From Pelargonium nanum (Eukaryota > Streptophyta > Magnoliopsida > Geraniales > Geraniaceae), in contig JAYMTF010000360.1 of the NCBI GenBank assembly GCA_036897485.1, positions 1-38,489 of the forward strand: a stretch of 38,489 nt of DNA. The letters run 5' to 3'. The stretch's first letter is position 1. Each line of letters begins with the position of its first letter. The notes beneath the pieces were generated by a model. The model was given only the letters and a program-made list of their open reading frames with translations. It did no database searches and had not been told where the DNA came from. A program made the position numbers and the translations under genes. Below are positions 37,701-38,489 of the stretch, piece after piece.

Positions 37701-37908
37701 GGAATTGGTAGTGCCCCCGCATTAAGTAATGCCTTAGGAAATATTATATATAAAGATAAAGTAATTATACTTCCTCTTGATAGGATATGGTATTGATATA
37801 TTCCCGGGATTTCTTCTATATGGCAGTGATAAAAATGAGGATGTCTTCTTATAAGGTATTAACGAATAAAACATTCAATATTTCTAAACGCATCGGATCG
37901 TTACTTGA
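34740..37908. other. Long gene-free stretch
   Basis: No gene recognised apart from an interrupted hydrophobic frame at 37545-37793, noted as a weak finding. It contains the 36223-36244 hairpin. Confidence 0.5.
36223..36244. repeat. Perfect 9-bp hairpin with ATCT loop
   Basis: TAACCGAGT pairs exactly with ACTCGGTTA around a four-base loop. The downstream sequence is A-rich on the plus strand. It could act as a minus-strand element or a processing signal. There is no neighbouring gene to judge by. Confidence 0.75.
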
Positions 37909-37982
37909 GCTGAGTGCGGGATTTGAATCTGCAATTTACTACCTGATTGTAAGCGTTATCACTTAGTAGAATTGTACAAAGC
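37909..37982 (-). pseudogene. Degenerate tRNA-like sequence (Val(TAC)-like loop)
   Basis: On the minus strand TTCTACTAAGTGATAACGC looks like a D-arm. CTTACAA would be an anticodon loop reading TAC (valine) after U33. TGCAGATTCAAATCCCGCA is a T-arm with TTCAAAT loop and two A-C mismatches. The anticodon stem is not paired. It is the first of three tRNA-like sequences within about 500 bases at the right end of the window. Confidence 0.37.
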
Positions 37983-37985
37983 AGG

Positions 37986-38056
37986 CAGGATCGATAAATC
38001 AAAAGGTAAGGCATCCGCTTTTAATATAAACATGCGAAAGTTTAAATCTGACTACT
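37986..38056 (+). pseudogene. Degenerate tRNA-like sequence (Gln- or Lys-like)
   Basis: AAATCAAAAGGTAAGGCATCCGC follows the usual D-arm plus anticodon-stem start of tRNAs with GGTAAGGC. The loop CTTTTAA would read TTT (lysine). A glutamine TTG reading needs one G that is not present. GAAAGTTTAAATCTGAC stands where the T-arm should be but pairs poorly. It lies only a few bases from the valine-like relic and in the opposite orientation. Confidence 0.37.
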
Positions 38057-38346
38057 CAAGGGTGTTATTCATAAAGTAATAAATTTCTGATGTATTTTGG
38101 GGTACGTATCTATGTTGACAGTAGAAACCTAAACCACATTGCAGGCTTTATAATAGGATAGCTAATTCTATACAATTATAGGTTTGAACCAGCAGAATAT
38201 ATCTACGTTTTTAGTTTTACCAAAAAGAAATTAGCCGGCAAGGGGGAGGGGTATAAAGTGAGTATTAGGTTTACATTTTTTTGCTTTTTGACCTGAGGAT
38301 TCTTATTTCACTAAAGAAAAGCTTATTGAAGTGAGGAATGGAAGAA

Positions 38347-38415
38347 TCTCTACTACGGAATAGATTGGTAGAGCGCAGAGAAATTGACAAGTTGTCATAG
38401 GTTCATGAAGCCATG
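38347..38415 (+). pseudogene. Degenerate tRNA-like sequence (possibly Phe-derived)
   Basis: ATAGATTGGTAGAGCGCAGAG is a strong match to the D-loop, 3' D-strand and anticodon-stem start of elongator tRNAs. GTTGTCATAGGTTCA matches variable loop plus T-arm start. The 5' D-strand GCTC is missing, the anticodon region (AGAAATTGAC) is shortened and carries no clear triplet, and the T-stem 3' strand is absent. A phenylalanine origin (GAA) is a guess. Confidence 0.38.
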
Positions 38416-38489
38416 AAGTAAGGAAGCCAAGCATAGGGCTTTAGTGGGATTGAAGATAAGCCCAGCAAGAAATAGGGGCTTAAGAATGT

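Noticed and set aside
1..38489. CRISPR arrays, insertion sequences, integrases, transposases, phage genes
   Set aside because: No regularly spaced identical repeats and no open frames of adequate size were found.

Overview
This window has almost no recognisable genes. By eye about one third of its bases are G+C. The only intact gene I can defend is a bacterial/organelle-type tRNA-Cys(GCA) on the minus strand at 24794-24865. It folds perfectly, carries U73 and has no encoded CCA. No open frame exceeds about 100 codons, and the number of 60-100-codon frames is close to what chance gives at this composition. The gene-poor, AT-rich sequence, the organelle-like tRNA and the tRNA-derived relics suggest a greatly expanded or decayed organelle chromosome, most likely mitochondrial or else plastid. 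An unusual genome whose genes are hidden by RNA editing is also possible. This is inference: I could not identify the organism, and I found no convincing rRNA or respiratory-chain gene.

Layout. 1-14.3 kb is gene-free DNA with scattered tRNA-like relics (near 2.1, 2.3, 6.1 and 13.6 kb), a striking 20-bp perfect hairpin at 4972-5041 and a run of eleven G at 9319-9329. 14.3-23.2 kb is a distinct repeat region. At least eight diverged copies of one element, in both orientations, share short conserved blocks and can pair internally in some copies. At 21.0-22.4 kb this region also holds six tiny stem-loops of CAAG...CTTG or CAAA...TTTG type. 23.2-38.5 kb returns to gene-free DNA with the tRNA-Cys, further tRNA-like relics (25.2, 26.1, 29.2, 33.7, 34.7 kb) and a cluster of three at 37.9-38.4 kb.

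A 44-base tRNA-Thr-like segment occurs twice, 32 kb apart and in opposite orientation, with only two differences. Self-complementary GC-rich hexamers (GAGCTC, GGGCCC, CCCGGG, GGATCC) are several-fold more frequent than base composition predicts. No operon, promoter, riboswitch, CRISPR array, insertion sequence or transposase was found. The best leads are the structured repeat family, the long hairpin, the recurrent form of tRNA decay, and the question of whether editing hides genes here.
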